Assembly: GCA_963803065.1 (NCBI GenBank)
Contig: CAWDKW010000014.1
Location: 62,001-126,000 of the forward strand
Source of the DNA: DASXMT01 sp963803065
GTDB lineage: Bacteria > Actinomycetota > Acidimicrobiia > Acidimicrobiales > RAAP-2
Direction of reading: 5' to 3'
DNA: 64,000 bases
The notes under the pieces were generated by a model. The model saw only the letters and a list, made by a program, of their open reading frames with translations. It was not told the DNA's origin and made no database searches. Numbering within the stretch: position 1 is the first letter of the stretch; every line of letters begins with the position of its first letter. The position numbers and the translations under genes were made by a program. Positions 15,973 through 24,033 of the stretch are shown here, in pieces.

Positions 15973-17511
15973 ATGCCCGGGAACGTCCTCTTCATCACCG
16001 TTGACCAGTGGCGCGGCGACTGCCTGTCGGCCGCCGGCCACCCGGTGGTCGAGACTCCGACGCTCGATCGCCTGGCCGCCTCGGGGGTGCGCTTTTCCAA
16101 CCATTGGGCCAATGCGGCGCCATGCGGGCCTTCTCGTGCCTGCCTGTACACCGGTACGTACCTGCATCACCATCGCTCAGTGCACAACGGCACACCCCTC
16201 GACGCCCGCTTCACGAACGTGGCCCTCCTTGCCCGACAGGCCGGCTACGAGCCGGCCCTGTTCGGCTACACCGACACCAGCATCGACCCGCGGACAGTGG
16301 CTGCCGACGATCAAAGGCTCTTCACCTACGAAGGGGTTCTGCCCGGGTTCGACCCCGTCGTGGTGGACCCGTGGGACGAGGGGAGTCCCGAATGGGGCCG
16401 GTGGCTGGCCGACCGAGGGGTGGACGTCCCCGGCCGCGTGCACGACCTCTACCGGCCTGTGCCCGGCTTCCCTGGCGCGGCCGAACACGGCGACTCGTGG
16501 GCGCCGGCCGGATTCTCGGCCGAGCACTCGCAGACCTCCTTCCTGGTCGAGCGGCTGATCGACTGGCTCGACCACCACGGTGACCGCCCCTTCTTCGTCC
16601 ACGCCTCGTTCTTCCGCCCGCACCCCCCGTACCGGAACCCTCCCGGGTACCACGACCTCTACGACGCCGATGCCATCGCCCCGTTCGTGGCCGCGCCCAC
16701 CCGCGAGGCCGAGGCCGCACTGCACCTCTTCAACCAGCAGGCGCTGGCCAGTCGGGCCGCCGCTCCCGACCGGGAGCTCGACCGCCGCCAGCTGCGGGCG
16801 ACCTACTACGGCGCCCAACGGGAGGTGGACGACCGATTGGGCCAGCTGTTCGCGTACCTGGAGCGCTCCGGCCTGGCCCGGGACACGCTGGTCGTGGTGA
16901 CGAGCGACCATGGCGAGATGGGTTGTGACCACTGGTTGGTGGAGAAGCTGGGGTACTGGGACGAGAGCTACTTCGTCCCGCTCATCGTGCGCGATCCCCG
17001 GTCGGAGGCGGACACCACCCGTGGGTCGGTGGTCGACGAGTTCACCGAGTCGGTCGATGTGCTGCCGACCATCTGCGACTGGATGGGGGTCGACACCCCG
17101 CCCCAGGTCGACGGCATGTCCCTCCAGCCCTTCGTCCACGGCGAGCCGACATCTCGATGGCGGACCGAAGCCCACTACGAGTGGGACTTCTCCGTGCCCG
17201 CCGGCGGCCGGGACCAGCAAGCCCTCGGGTTGCCGCTGAGCCATTCCTGGCTCGCCGTCGTTCGTGGGCGGGCCCGCAAGTACGTCCAGTTCGCGGCGGC
17301 ATCGAGCCTGCTCCCACCCCTGCTGTTCGACCTCGAGCGGGACCCCTTCCAACTCGAGGACCTGGCCGGGGACCCGACCCGGGCGGGCGACGCCTGGGAG
17401 GAGGCACAGCGGCTGCTGCAGTGGCGCATGAGGTACGACGATCGGACGCTGAGCGGCCACTTCCTCTCACCCGACGAGGGGCTGGTGGTGGCCCGCGACC
17501 CGTGGCGTTGA
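15973..17511 (+). CDS. Phosphonate monoester hydrolase/arylsulfatase (formylglycine enzyme)
   Basis: 512 residues of the alkaline-phosphatase superfamily. N-terminal FITVDQWRGD supplies metal ligands, and APCGPSRACLYTG carries Cys51 in the CxPxR signature that is converted to formylglycine. The late VTSDHGEMGCDHWLVEKLGYWDESYFVPLIVRDP is characteristic. The stretch around LYTGTYLHHHRSVHNGTPL and GYTDTSIDPRT follows the phosphonate monoester hydrolase subgroup as I remember it. ATG 15973 is preferred over GTG 15967. It sits just upstream of phosphonate-degradation genes and could release a phosphonate from its ester; sulfatase activity is the alternative. Confidence 0.85.
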   Translation: MPGNVLFITVDQWRGDCLSAAGHPVVETPTLDRLAASGVRFSNHWANAAPCGPSRACLYTGTYLHHHRSVHNGTPLDARFTNVALLARQAGYEPALFGYTDTSIDPRTVAADDQRLFTYEGVLPGFDPVVVDPWDEGSPEWGRWLADRGVDVPGRVHDLYRPVPGFPGAAEHGDSWAPAGFSAEHSQTSFLVERLIDWLDHHGDRPFFVHASFFRPHPPYRNPPGYHDLYDADAIAPFVAAPTREAEAALHLFNQQALASRAAAPDRELDRRQLRATYYGAQREVDDRLGQLFAYLERSGLARDTLVVVTSDHGEMGCDHWLVEKLGYWDESYFVPLIVRDPRSEADTTRGSVVDEFTESVDVLPTICDWMGVDTPPQVDGMSLQPFVHGEPTSRWRTEAHYEWDFSVPAGGRDQQALGLPLSHSWLAVVRGRARKYVQFAAASSLLPPLLFDLERDPFQLEDLAGDPTRAGDAWEEAQRLLQWRMRYDDRTLSGHFLSPDEGLVVARDPWR

Positions 17512-17573
17512 GCAAGCAGCCGGCCAGGGTCCGACGGGCTCGCCGGTGGCGGCCGCTGCTTGCCGGTCGAGGA
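17512..17573. terminator. Hairpin between convergent sulfatase and HD-protein genes
   Basis: GCAAGCAGC (17512-17520) pairs perfectly with GCTGCTTGC (17565-17573), a 9-bp stem with a long GC-rich loop. It lies in the 68-base gap between convergent genes. There is no T-tract, so termination is inferred from position. Confidence 0.35.
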
Positions 17574-17579
17574 CAGCGC

Positions 17580-18128
17580 TTACTGGTAGAACAGGGCGCT
17601 GACCAAGGGCGCAAAGTGGGCGAGGTCGGCGGTGGGTGCGTCGGGGACCTTGGCCTGGTCGTCGTAGTGCCGGAGCCGAACGGCGTCGTTGGCATGGGGC
17701 TCTGCCTCGAATGCGGCCAGTCCCCGGTCATCGAGGGCACCGCCCTGCATGCGGAAGGTCCGACGCGAGGCGGGAGACAGCGTCGATGCGTAGTCGCCGT
17801 CGACCGTGCAGAGATAGCGCTTGGCCACGACGTGCAGGCGGACCGGGTCGGTCACCGGTGGTGCGAAGAACTCGGCCAGGAACGCCGAGCCCCGCACCTC
17901 GTGGGGGCGGGGGCCGCCCATCAGTACCCAGCCGATGTCATGCAGGAGGCAGGCCACGGTCAGTGCGGCCGGAGCCTCGTCTCGCTCGGCCGCCGTGGCC
18001 GCCTGCAGCGAGTGATCGGTCACGGTCACAGGTTCGCCCGCGTAGGCGGTGCGGCCCCGGGTGCTGAGCGGCGCGAGCAGGTCGTCGACCGCGGCGTTAC
18101 GCACGGTGTCCGCCTGTCCCCGCCGCAT
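17580..18128 (-). CDS. PhnZ/TmpB-like HD-domain oxygenase of phosphonate catabolism
   Basis: 182 residues with HD-fold iron ligands His39 (DHSLQAA) and His63-Asp64 (LLHDIGW), plus the later LHVVAKRYLC His. Tyr29 and Glu32 in AYAGE correspond to the substrate-gating Y-x-x-E of PhnZ. The segments VAKRYLC, LSPASRRTFRMQGG and DAVRLRHYDDQAKVP are those of the HDIG proteins found in phosphonate operons (TIGR03276 type). PhnZ-type enzymes are di-iron oxygenases that split the C-P bond of alpha-hydroxyphosphonates, releasing phosphate. It is divergent from the FAD/HAD pair. No PhnY/TmpA-type dioxygenase gene is visible here. Confidence 0.85.
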   Translation of the reverse strand: MRRGQADTVRNAAVDDLLAPLSTRGRTAYAGEPVTVTDHSLQAATAAERDEAPAALTVACLLHDIGWVLMGGPRPHEVRGSAFLAEFFAPPVTDPVRLHVVAKRYLCTVDGDYASTLSPASRRTFRMQGGALDDRGLAAFEAEPHANDAVRLRHYDDQAKVPDAPTADLAHFAPLVSALFYQ

Positions 18129-18222
18129 CGCCGTTCACGGACGAACCATACGCCGCACTGCTCGGCCCCTGCTGCCGGAGCGGTGTGCGGCGAGTCCTAA
18201 TGCCGGCAATGGGACCTCGCCG

Positions 18223-19335
18223 GTGAACCGCCTCGTGGTGGTGGGGGGCGGCGTGGTGGGCACGATGCACGCGGTCGAGGCCATCGCCCGGGGTTGGGAG
18301 GTCGTGCAGCTCGAGCGTGAAGAGAGCCCCCGTGGGGCCTCGGTCCGGAACTTCGGCCTGATCTGGGTGAGCGGTCGCGCCCCCGGTCGTGAGCTCGACC
18401 TGGCGTTGCTGGCCCGACGCCGGTGGGAGGAATTGGCGCGGGACATCCCGGGTACGGGATTTCGGGCCGCCACGTCTTTGACCGTCGTGCGCTCGCCCGA
18501 GGAGCTGGCCGTCCTGCAGGCGGCAATGGCCCGCCACGACGCCGGGGCCCGTGGCCTTCGACTTTTGGAGCCTTCCGAAGCTCGTCGCGTCAATCCGGCG
18601 CTCCATGGCGGTGCCCCCTTTCTGGCCGCCCTGCACTGCAGAACGGATGCGGTGGTGGAACCTCGCCGCGTCCTGGGGGCACTGCGGGCGGGGTGCGAGG
18701 CCAGCGGGCGCTACCGGTGGCTTCCCGGGCACGAGGTGGTGGGCATCGGCGACCACCGGGTCACCGATGCCCTGGGCGGCCATCATGGGGGCGACCTGGT
18801 CGTCGTGTGCCCCGGGGCAGCTGACCGTGGACTATCGGGCGAGGTGCTGCAGCACGCCCCGCTCCGGCGGGTCCGGCTTCAGATGCTCGAGACGGCGCCG
18901 TTCGCCACGACGGTCACGACGGCGCTGGCCGACGGCGACTCGCTCCGGTACTACCCGGGGTTCGACGTGCCGGCCCGGGCCGCCCTGCCGCCCCAGGACC
19001 CGGTGGCAGCATCGTGGGCCGCCCAGCTGCTCGTGGTGCAGCGAGCAGGCGGAGCGCTCACCCTCGGCGACACCCACTCCTCTGACGAGCCGTTTCCCTT
19101 CGACCTCGACGAGGAGCCGTACCGCCACCTCTGTGGCGCGGCCTCGGGCCTGTTGGGGGACGGACTGCCTCCGGTCGTGCGAAGGTGGGCCGGTGTCTAC
19201 AGCCAGGTGGTCGACCCGTCGGGAGCGGTTCCTTATTTTCGGGCTGACCTGGCGCCTGGGGTGCAGGTGGTCACCGGGCCGGGCGGCCGCGGGATGACCA
19301 TGGCACCGGCCATAGCCAGGGAGACGTTCGGGTGA
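18223..19335 (+). CDS. FAD-dependent oxidoreductase, phosphonate-operon type (TIGR03364-like)
   Basis: 370 residues from GTG 18223, chosen because the dinucleotide motif LVVVGGGVVGTMHAVEAIARG starts immediately after it. This is a DAO-type flavoprotein with ASVRNFGLIWVSG and the C-terminal GPGGRGMTMAPAIA flavin segment. The family (TIGR03364, as I recall it) is found beside PhnX-like hydrolases and is linked to oxidation of aminophosphonates. Its stop overlaps the next start (GTGA, 19332-19335), so it is translationally coupled to the PhnX-like gene. Expected role: oxidative deamination of an aminophosphonate to an aldehyde. Confidence 0.85.
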   Translation: MNRLVVVGGGVVGTMHAVEAIARGWEVVQLEREESPRGASVRNFGLIWVSGRAPGRELDLALLARRRWEELARDIPGTGFRAATSLTVVRSPEELAVLQAAMARHDAGARGLRLLEPSEARRVNPALHGGAPFLAALHCRTDAVVEPRRVLGALRAGCEASGRYRWLPGHEVVGIGDHRVTDALGGHHGGDLVVVCPGAADRGLSGEVLQHAPLRRVRLQMLETAPFATTVTTALADGDSLRYYPGFDVPARAALPPQDPVAASWAAQLLVVQRAGGALTLGDTHSSDEPFPFDLDEEPYRHLCGAASGLLGDGLPPVVRRWAGVYSQVVDPSGAVPYFRADLAPGVQVVTGPGGRGMTMAPAIARETFG

Positions 19336-20027
19336 GCAGCGACGCCGGCGGGACCGGGATCCAGCTCGCCTGCTTGGACATGGCCGGGACGACCGTGTCC
19401 GATGGCGGCCTCGTCGAGCAGGCATTCGACGCAGCCCTCACCGAGCTCGGGATCGACGCCGGTGACCCGGCCCGGGCCCCGATGGAGGCCTACGTACGCG
19501 AAACGATGGGGGAGTCGAAGATCGAAGTGTTCCGGGCGCTCTTCAGGGATGAGGCCCGGGCCCAGGCGGCCAACGCCGCATTTGAGGACGCCTTCGGCCG
19601 ATCGATCAGTGCCGGGGCGTTCCAGCCGCTGCCCGGGGCGGCCGAGGCCATCGCCGCCCTACAGTCGAACGGCGTCCACGTGGCCCTGACGACCGGGTTC
19701 TCGGTGAGCACCCGCTCGCGCCTCCTCGACGCCCTCGGCTGGCAGGACATTGCCGATCTTGCCCTGAGCCCGGCGGACGTCGGCCGCGGCCGCCCCTACC
19801 CGGACATGATCCTCGGGGCCCTCATCCGGCTCAGGGCGGACTCGGTCCGGTCGGTGGCCGTTGCCGGTGACACCGAGGCCGACATGGCCGCCGGCGTTCG
19901 AGCCGGGGCGTCGGTGGTGGCGGGCGTCCTCACCGGCTCCGGCGACCGTTCGGGGCTGCTCGGCGCCGGGGCCACCGCCGTGCTCGGCTCGGTGGGCGAG
20001 CTCCCGCGGCTGGTCGGGATCGAGTGA
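19332..20027 (+). CDS. PhnX-like phosphonatase, HAD superfamily
   Basis: 231 residues. The HAD nucleophile is Asp16 in LDMAGTTVSDGG; phosphonatase-type enzymes have this D-x-A-G-T. Lys63 in TMGESKIEVF matches the cap-domain lysine that forms the Schiff base with phosphonoacetaldehyde in PhnX. GRGRPYPDMI and GDTEADM complete the HAD motifs. It is coupled to the FAD oxidoreductase, whose aldehyde product would be its substrate; it would yield phosphate and acetaldehyde or a related aldehyde. The presence of both Asp and Lys supports true phosphonatase chemistry over a generic phosphatase. Confidence 0.87.
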   Translation: MSSDAGGTGIQLACLDMAGTTVSDGGLVEQAFDAALTELGIDAGDPARAPMEAYVRETMGESKIEVFRALFRDEARAQAANAAFEDAFGRSISAGAFQPLPGAAEAIAALQSNGVHVALTTGFSVSTRSRLLDALGWQDIADLALSPADVGRGRPYPDMILGALIRLRADSVRSVAVAGDTEADMAAGVRAGASVVAGVLTGSGDRSGLLGAGATAVLGSVGELPRLVGIE

Positions 20028-20046
20028 GGCACCTCCCCCGCCCGGC

Positions 20047-20068
20047 GTTCACCCAGGGTTCAGCGTTC
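20047..20068 (+). promoter_or_regulatory. PHO-box-like direct repeat
   Basis: GTTCACCCAGG (20047-20057) is followed directly by GTTCAGCGTTC (20058-20068), two 11-bp units starting with GTTCA. A further GTTCATC lies at 20091. Actinobacterial PhoP/RegX3-type phosphate-starvation regulators bind 11-bp-spaced GTTCACC repeats. It lies between the PhnX-like gene and the phosphatase gene at 20167, about 100 bases before that start. This assignment is from pattern only. Confidence 0.45.
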
Positions 20069-20166
20069 CGTTGCCCGGGCGCGACGGCCCGTTCATCTCC
20101 CCGCTCTATGGTTTTGCCTGTGCACCGACCCTCTGACCCAGCCCGAACGGACCCGAGCCCGGTTCC

Positions 20167-20982
20167 GTGGTGACGCCGGCCCCGACCGACGGCGACCTAC
20201 TCGAGCGTCGGATACCCATCCCCGGGACCTGGAACCTGCGGCACGTCGGGGGGTACCCCACCGCCGACGGGCGAACGACCAAGCCCTACACGCTGATGCG
20301 AGGCGACGCGCTGCACCTCCTCGATGACGACGGCCAGGCCCACCTGCGGGAGCTCAGCGTCCGGACGGTCATCGACCTCCGACGCGACACCGAGCGGGAG
20401 ATGCACCCCGACCTGGTCGACGGCGTCGGTGCCCGAGTGGTCAACCTGCCCCTCTTCGATGCCGACCGGGGGACGGGGGCGACCGGGGACCTTGCCCTGT
20501 CGCTCAACGACATCTACCGGATGCTGGTCGAAGAACGCGGTCCGGCCATAGCCTCGGTGGTGCGGGAGCTGGCCACACCCGGTGCGCTCCCGGCCGTCGT
20601 CCACTGCACGGCGGGCAAGGACCGCACCGGCGTGATCGTCGCCCTGGTCCTTTCGGTGGTGGGCGTGCCCGATGAGGTCATCGCCGTGGACTTTGCCGCC
20701 ACCGGGCTCTTTCTCTCCGGCGAGCAGCGAGCGGCGATGATCGCCATGATCGCCTCCTACGGGATGGACGAGGAGCGGGCGGCGGACCTGCTGTCGAGCG
20801 ATCCCGTCCTCATTACCGAAGTACTGGCCTCGGTCCGCCGGTATCACGGTTCGGTCGCGGCGTACCTCCTCGCCCAGGGCGTCTCCCAGGAGGAGATCGA
20901 GGCGCTCGGTCGGGAACTGCTCGAATCGCCCGACGCCGACGCCGACGCCGAGCCCGACGCTGCCGCCTCCCTGTCGGGCTAG
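20167..20982 (+). CDS. Tyrosine-protein phosphatase, PtpB/dual-specificity type
   Basis: 271 residues with the P-loop HCTAGKDRTG: nucleophile Cys147 and Arg153. The N-terminal part has the NLRHVGGYPTADGR and RGDALHLL segments seen in PtpB-type phosphatases, and DLRRDTERE supplies an acidic loop. The C-terminus ends in an Asp/Ala-rich tail. GTG 20167 is used, with GTG 20170 also possible. Substrates could be phosphotyrosine, phosphoserine or phosphoinositide. A PHO-box-like repeat lies upstream and the gene follows the phosphonate genes, suggesting phosphate-responsive expression. Confidence 0.88.
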   Translation: MVTPAPTDGDLLERRIPIPGTWNLRHVGGYPTADGRTTKPYTLMRGDALHLLDDDGQAHLRELSVRTVIDLRRDTEREMHPDLVDGVGARVVNLPLFDADRGTGATGDLALSLNDIYRMLVEERGPAIASVVRELATPGALPAVVHCTAGKDRTGVIVALVLSVVGVPDEVIAVDFAATGLFLSGEQRAAMIAMIASYGMDEERAADLLSSDPVLITEVLASVRRYHGSVAAYLLAQGVSQEEIEALGRELLESPDADADAEPDAAASLSG

Positions 20983-21695
20983 TCGGGGTCCGGCCCCGCC
21001 CCGGCCGTCGGCGGACCCTTGGGGTGCACGACATCATCGGCGATCAGGCGAAGCTTGATGTTGAGGCGTTGAGAGGCCCTCGTCAGGATGTCGAAGGCCT
21101 CGGCTTCGGAGATGTCCTGACGGGCCATGAGGATCCCCACCGCCTCACCGATCAGTTCGCGCGTCTGGAGACCTGCTCGGAGGTTGTCGATGGTGCGCGA
21201 TGTGGACCAGGCCACTGCGGCATGCGACGCGAACACCGCTCCGAACGCGACGTCATGGTCGTCGAATGCGTCGGGCTCCGCCGAGTACAAGTTGAGTGAG
21301 CCCATCGTGTTTGCTTCGACGAAGAGCCGGATGGAGAGGATGCTCTCTATCCCTGAGGCATCGTTGGCCCGACGAGCGAAGTTGGGCCAACGCACCTCGT
21401 GCGACAGCCGACCGGTCTGGAACACCCCATGGTCTCTGATGGCATCGATGCAGGGCCCCTCGCCGGTCTCGGACTGCAGCCTGTCCACGAGGGTCGGTAT
21501 CTCATCGCTGGACGCCGGCGACACGATCCGGCGTCCCTCGACGATCGACACACCGCAGTGCTGGCACGGATCGATGGCCTGGACGGCCAGTTCGACGATC
21601 CGCTTCAGCGTGGCGGGGGCGCCCTGGACGGCCACGAGTGCTCGAGCTATCTCACCGAACGTGGTGGCCAGGTCCACTGGAGAGTCACTGCTCAT
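20979..21695 (-). CDS. GAF and ANTAR domain transcription antiterminator
   Basis: 238 residues. A GAF sensor domain spans about 20-155 (with GEGPCIDAIRDHG and SILSIRLFVEANTMGSLNLYS). A C-terminal ANTAR RNA-binding domain lies at about 168-222 (ELIGEAVGILMARQDISEAEAFDILTRASQRLN, positions only). ANTAR proteins bind paired RNA hairpins and prevent termination. ATG 21695 is chosen because the GAF begins soon after. The stop overlaps the convergent phosphatase gene by four bases. Confidence 0.92.
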   Translation of the reverse strand: MSSDSPVDLATTFGEIARALVAVQGAPATLKRIVELAVQAIDPCQHCGVSIVEGRRIVSPASSDEIPTLVDRLQSETGEGPCIDAIRDHGVFQTGRLSHEVRWPNFARRANDASGIESILSIRLFVEANTMGSLNLYSAEPDAFDDHDVAFGAVFASHAAVAWSTSRTIDNLRAGLQTRELIGEAVGILMARQDISEAEAFDILTRASQRLNIKLRLIADDVVHPKGPPTAGAGPDPD

Positions 21696-21846
21696 GCCTC
21701 CGACCGTAGTGCCCCGTCCGTGGGCGGCGAACGTCGTCGCACCGCCACTGCACGCCCCCGAAGCGCGAGGGGGAGGTAGCCCGATCGACCGGCACCGTCC
21801 ACGGAACCTCGGTTGATGTGCGGCGCCTACGGGTAGGACTGGTGAG

Positions 21847-22218
21847 ATGGACGAGCTCGTCGTCTCCCTGGCTCGGCGTCCGGACTCAGCTCGAGACGCT
21901 CGTTCGGTGGTGCGAGGCGCGCTGGCCGAGATCGATGGCCACACCGTGGAGATCTCGGCGCTGCTGGTGGACGAGCTCGTCACCAATGCCGTGCTGCACG
22001 GTGAGGGGCCGATCACTCTGGCCGTCGGAGTTCGCGGCAACTGCGTGAGGGTCGCCGTGGCCGACCAGGCCCGGGCGCTGCCGGTGCACCGGCCCCCGAG
22101 CGCGACCTCGGAGACCGGTCGGGGCCTATCGATCGTCGACAAAGCCGCCAGCCGGTGGGGAGTCGAGGCCACCCCCGATGGCAAGTCGGTCTGGTTCGAG
22201 ATAGAGATCCCGCGCTGA
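21847..22218 (+). CDS. RsbW-like anti-sigma factor / histidine-kinase-like ATPase
   Basis: 123 residues, essentially a stand-alone HATPase_c domain. The N-box DELVTNAVLH has Asn47, the G1 box is DQARALP and GRGLSIVD forms the ATP lid. Such kinases inhibit a sigma factor and phosphorylate a STAS antagonist. A STAS protein is encoded at 23195-23533, so the two may form a partner-switching pair, although no sigma-factor gene is nearby. Confidence 0.88.
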   Translation: MDELVVSLARRPDSARDARSVVRGALAEIDGHTVEISALLVDELVTNAVLHGEGPITLAVGVRGNCVRVAVADQARALPVHRPPSATSETGRGLSIVDKAASRWGVEATPDGKSVWFEIEIPR

Positions 22219-22260
22219 CGACGGATGCGCTGTCACGCGGTGACCCGGGAGCGCCCCGAC

Positions 22261-22306
22261 CGGCACGGGCGCGTGCCGTTCACAGGCCCGGGCCCATGAA
22301 CGGCAC
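22261..22306 (+). promoter_or_regulatory. Two overlapping, mutually exclusive hairpins upstream of a GAF-ANTAR gene
   Basis: Hairpin A: CGGCACG (22261-22267) pairs with CGTGCCG (22272-22278) around a GGCG loop. Hairpin B: GTGCCGTTCA (22273-22282) pairs perfectly with TGAACGGCAC (22297-22306), enclosing a second, concentric palindrome GGCCCGGGCC (22285-22294). Bases 22273-22278 belong to both, so only one can form at a time. The element lies in the 226-base leader between the anti-sigma gene and the GAF-ANTAR gene. ANTAR proteins act on competing leader hairpins, so autoregulation is plausible but unproven. Confidence 0.5.
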
Positions 22307-22444
22307 TGACTCCGAGCCCCTGGTTCGGAACGTCGGCGCTGCAGATGAGGATAGGCTTCGATCTCTTCCTGAGTGAACGCCCCGAACCTCCTTCGAACCG
22401 AGTGGGATGCCCCCGGCTTTTCTCATACGAGCCGGGAGCGGCCT

Positions 22445-23167
22445 GTGGCCGATCGATCAGGTATTGCCGGAGCGGGGTTGGACGCCCTGTCGCAGTTCTT
22501 CGTCAACGACGGCACCCTGGGAGACACCCTGCTCCGGGTGGCCGAGCTGGCCTGCGAGGTGCTGCCGGCCGACTTTGCCGGCATCACCATGCTGGTGGAC
22601 GGCAAACCCAGGACCGGCGTGTTCACGGACCCCCAGGCACCGGAGCTCGATGAAGCCCAGTATTCGAGTGGGCGCGGACCGTGCCTGGACGCCTTCCGCC
22701 ACCAGCGCGTCTACCGGATCGACTCGACATCCGACGAGCAACGATGGCCCGAGTTCGCCAAAGCGGCGTTCTCCCACGGGATCCGCTCGACGCTGTCGGT
22801 GCCGGTCACCGCCCGGGGCGAGAGCCTCGGCGCTCTGAACCTGTATTCCCGGGTGGCCGTGGCCTTCGACGGCGAGAGCGTCGATCGGATCGAGGCCTTT
22901 GCCCGGCAGGCCGCCATCGTCCTGTCCAATGCCCAGGTCTACTGGGATGCTCGCCAGCTGAACGAGAACTTGAACCAGGCCATGCAGTCCCGGGCGACCA
23001 TCGACTATGCCGTCGGGATCATCATGGCCGGCGGCGGCCGCAGCCCCGAAGATGCCTTCCAACTGCTGGTACGGGCTTCCCAACGGGAAAATCGCAAGCT
23101 TCGGGACATCGCCGAGTCGATCGTCAGCGGTGCGGCCAAACGACGCCGGTCCGACGGTGACGCCTAG
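22445..23167 (+). CDS. GAF and ANTAR domain transcription antiterminator
   Basis: 240 residues from GTG 22445, which has a CGGGAG ribosome site six bases upstream; GTG 22373 would add 24 residues but has none. The GAF domain has SSGRGPCLDAFRHQRVYRID and STLSVPVTARGESLGALNLYS. A C-terminal ANTAR domain lies at about 180-232 (RATIDYAVGIIMAGGGRSPE, then AFQLLVRASQRENRKLRDIA). It is a paralogue of the protein at 20979-21695. The hairpin pair at 22261-22306 lies in its leader. Confidence 0.9.
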   Translation: MADRSGIAGAGLDALSQFFVNDGTLGDTLLRVAELACEVLPADFAGITMLVDGKPRTGVFTDPQAPELDEAQYSSGRGPCLDAFRHQRVYRIDSTSDEQRWPEFAKAAFSHGIRSTLSVPVTARGESLGALNLYSRVAVAFDGESVDRIEAFARQAAIVLSNAQVYWDARQLNENLNQAMQSRATIDYAVGIIMAGGGRSPEDAFQLLVRASQRENRKLRDIAESIVSGAAKRRRSDGDA

Positions 23168-23194
23168 CAGCCGGGTATCCCGCTGGCCTGCCGG

Positions 23195-23533
23195 TCAGGA
23201 CTCGATCTCGAGCGAACCCTCGAGCTCCAAGAGGTTGAGCACCAGTCGCACGGCCGGGCTCGGGTTGCGCAGCGTCAGCCGACCACCCCGGTCCTCGGCC
23301 ATACGTGCTGCCCAGACCAGCACCCCGATGCCGGAGGCGTCGATGAACTCGACGCCTCCGAGGTCCACGACCGCGTCGGCGTTCCCTTCCTCCAGTATCC
23401 CGACCAGGGCACTCCGGAGACGAGGCACGGTGGACACGTCGACCTCGCCGGCAACGGTCACGGTGGCTTCGCGGGTACGGCCCAACGAGCCGTCGTAGCT
23501 GGTCGTCACGTCCAGCGCTTCAAAGTCGGTCAT
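23195..23533 (-). CDS. STAS-domain anti-sigma factor antagonist
   Basis: 112 residues, a single STAS domain. EATVTVAGEVDVSTVPRLR is the opening strand pattern, and VVDLGGVEFIDASGIGVLV holds Ser67, the expected phosphorylation site. ATG 23533 is preferred; upstream in-frame sequence is unlike the family. It should be phosphorylated by an RsbW-type kinase (candidate at 21847) and release a sigma factor when unphosphorylated. It is transcribed convergently with the GAF-ANTAR gene. Confidence 0.9.
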   Translation of the reverse strand: MTDFEALDVTTSYDGSLGRTREATVTVAGEVDVSTVPRLRSALVGILEEGNADAVVDLGGVEFIDASGIGVLVWAARMAEDRGGRLTLRNPSPAVRLVLNLLELEGSLEIES

Positions 23534-23832
23534 AGCCAAAATCCACAAGCGAACGATGACTGGCCTGACTGTCCAAGCCGACAACCGAAATGTAGCAGCC
23601 GAGAGGCGGGGCTCGTCGTCGGAGAGGGAAGACTCGATTCCGGGATCGGGGACCTCGTGACCTCCTCGTCTGCGAACGTGATCGACCGATGGAGCGCTTC
23701 GAAGGTGGGATAGGAACGGCCCGCCGCGCTTGCGGGTCTACGCCACCGGGTCTCCACGATCCCGAGCAGGTGACCGGAAGATTCGTGCCGCCCACCAACC
23801 CGGGGCCACGGGTGGAGGGCGCCACCTGGGGT

Positions 23833-24033
23833 TCATCGGGCGAAGAAGTGCCATCCCAGCCACATCCAGGCCGCCAGCATCACCGCCCCCCGCAAGCGAG
23901 TGCCGGTGAGCAGGCGCCCCACACCGCCGATCGGGGCCACTCGACCGTCGGACGCCAGCGCCACGATCCCCAACCCGAGCACCAGCAGGGCCATCGTCGC
24001 CCAGATGCCGAGGGACACGTCGTGCCACGTCAT
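23833..24033 (-). CDS. Small two-helix membrane protein, unknown function
   Basis: 66 residues with two hydrophobic segments (IWATMALLVLGLGIVALAS and AVMLAAWMWLGWHFF). ATG 24033 overlaps the stop of the upstream membrane-protein gene (ATGA, 24030-24033), which argues that it is real. DUF6186-like small integral proteins of actinobacteria have this form; I cannot assign it surely. It is the last gene of a three-gene operon with an alpha/beta hydrolase. Confidence 0.7.
   Translation of the reverse strand: MTWHDVSLGIWATMALLVLGLGIVALASDGRVAPIGGVGRLLTGTRLRGAVMLAAWMWLGWHFFAR

Noticed and set aside
18133..18146. Inverted repeat GTTCACGGACGAAC just upstream of the HD-protein start
   Set aside because: Only 4-bp arms; too weak to call an operator despite its place in the phosphonate divergent region.
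23534..23832. Possible small gene between the STAS and small-membrane-protein genes
   Set aside because: Frames on both strands are Arg/Pro-rich, without ribosome site or recognisable fold; treated as intergenic.
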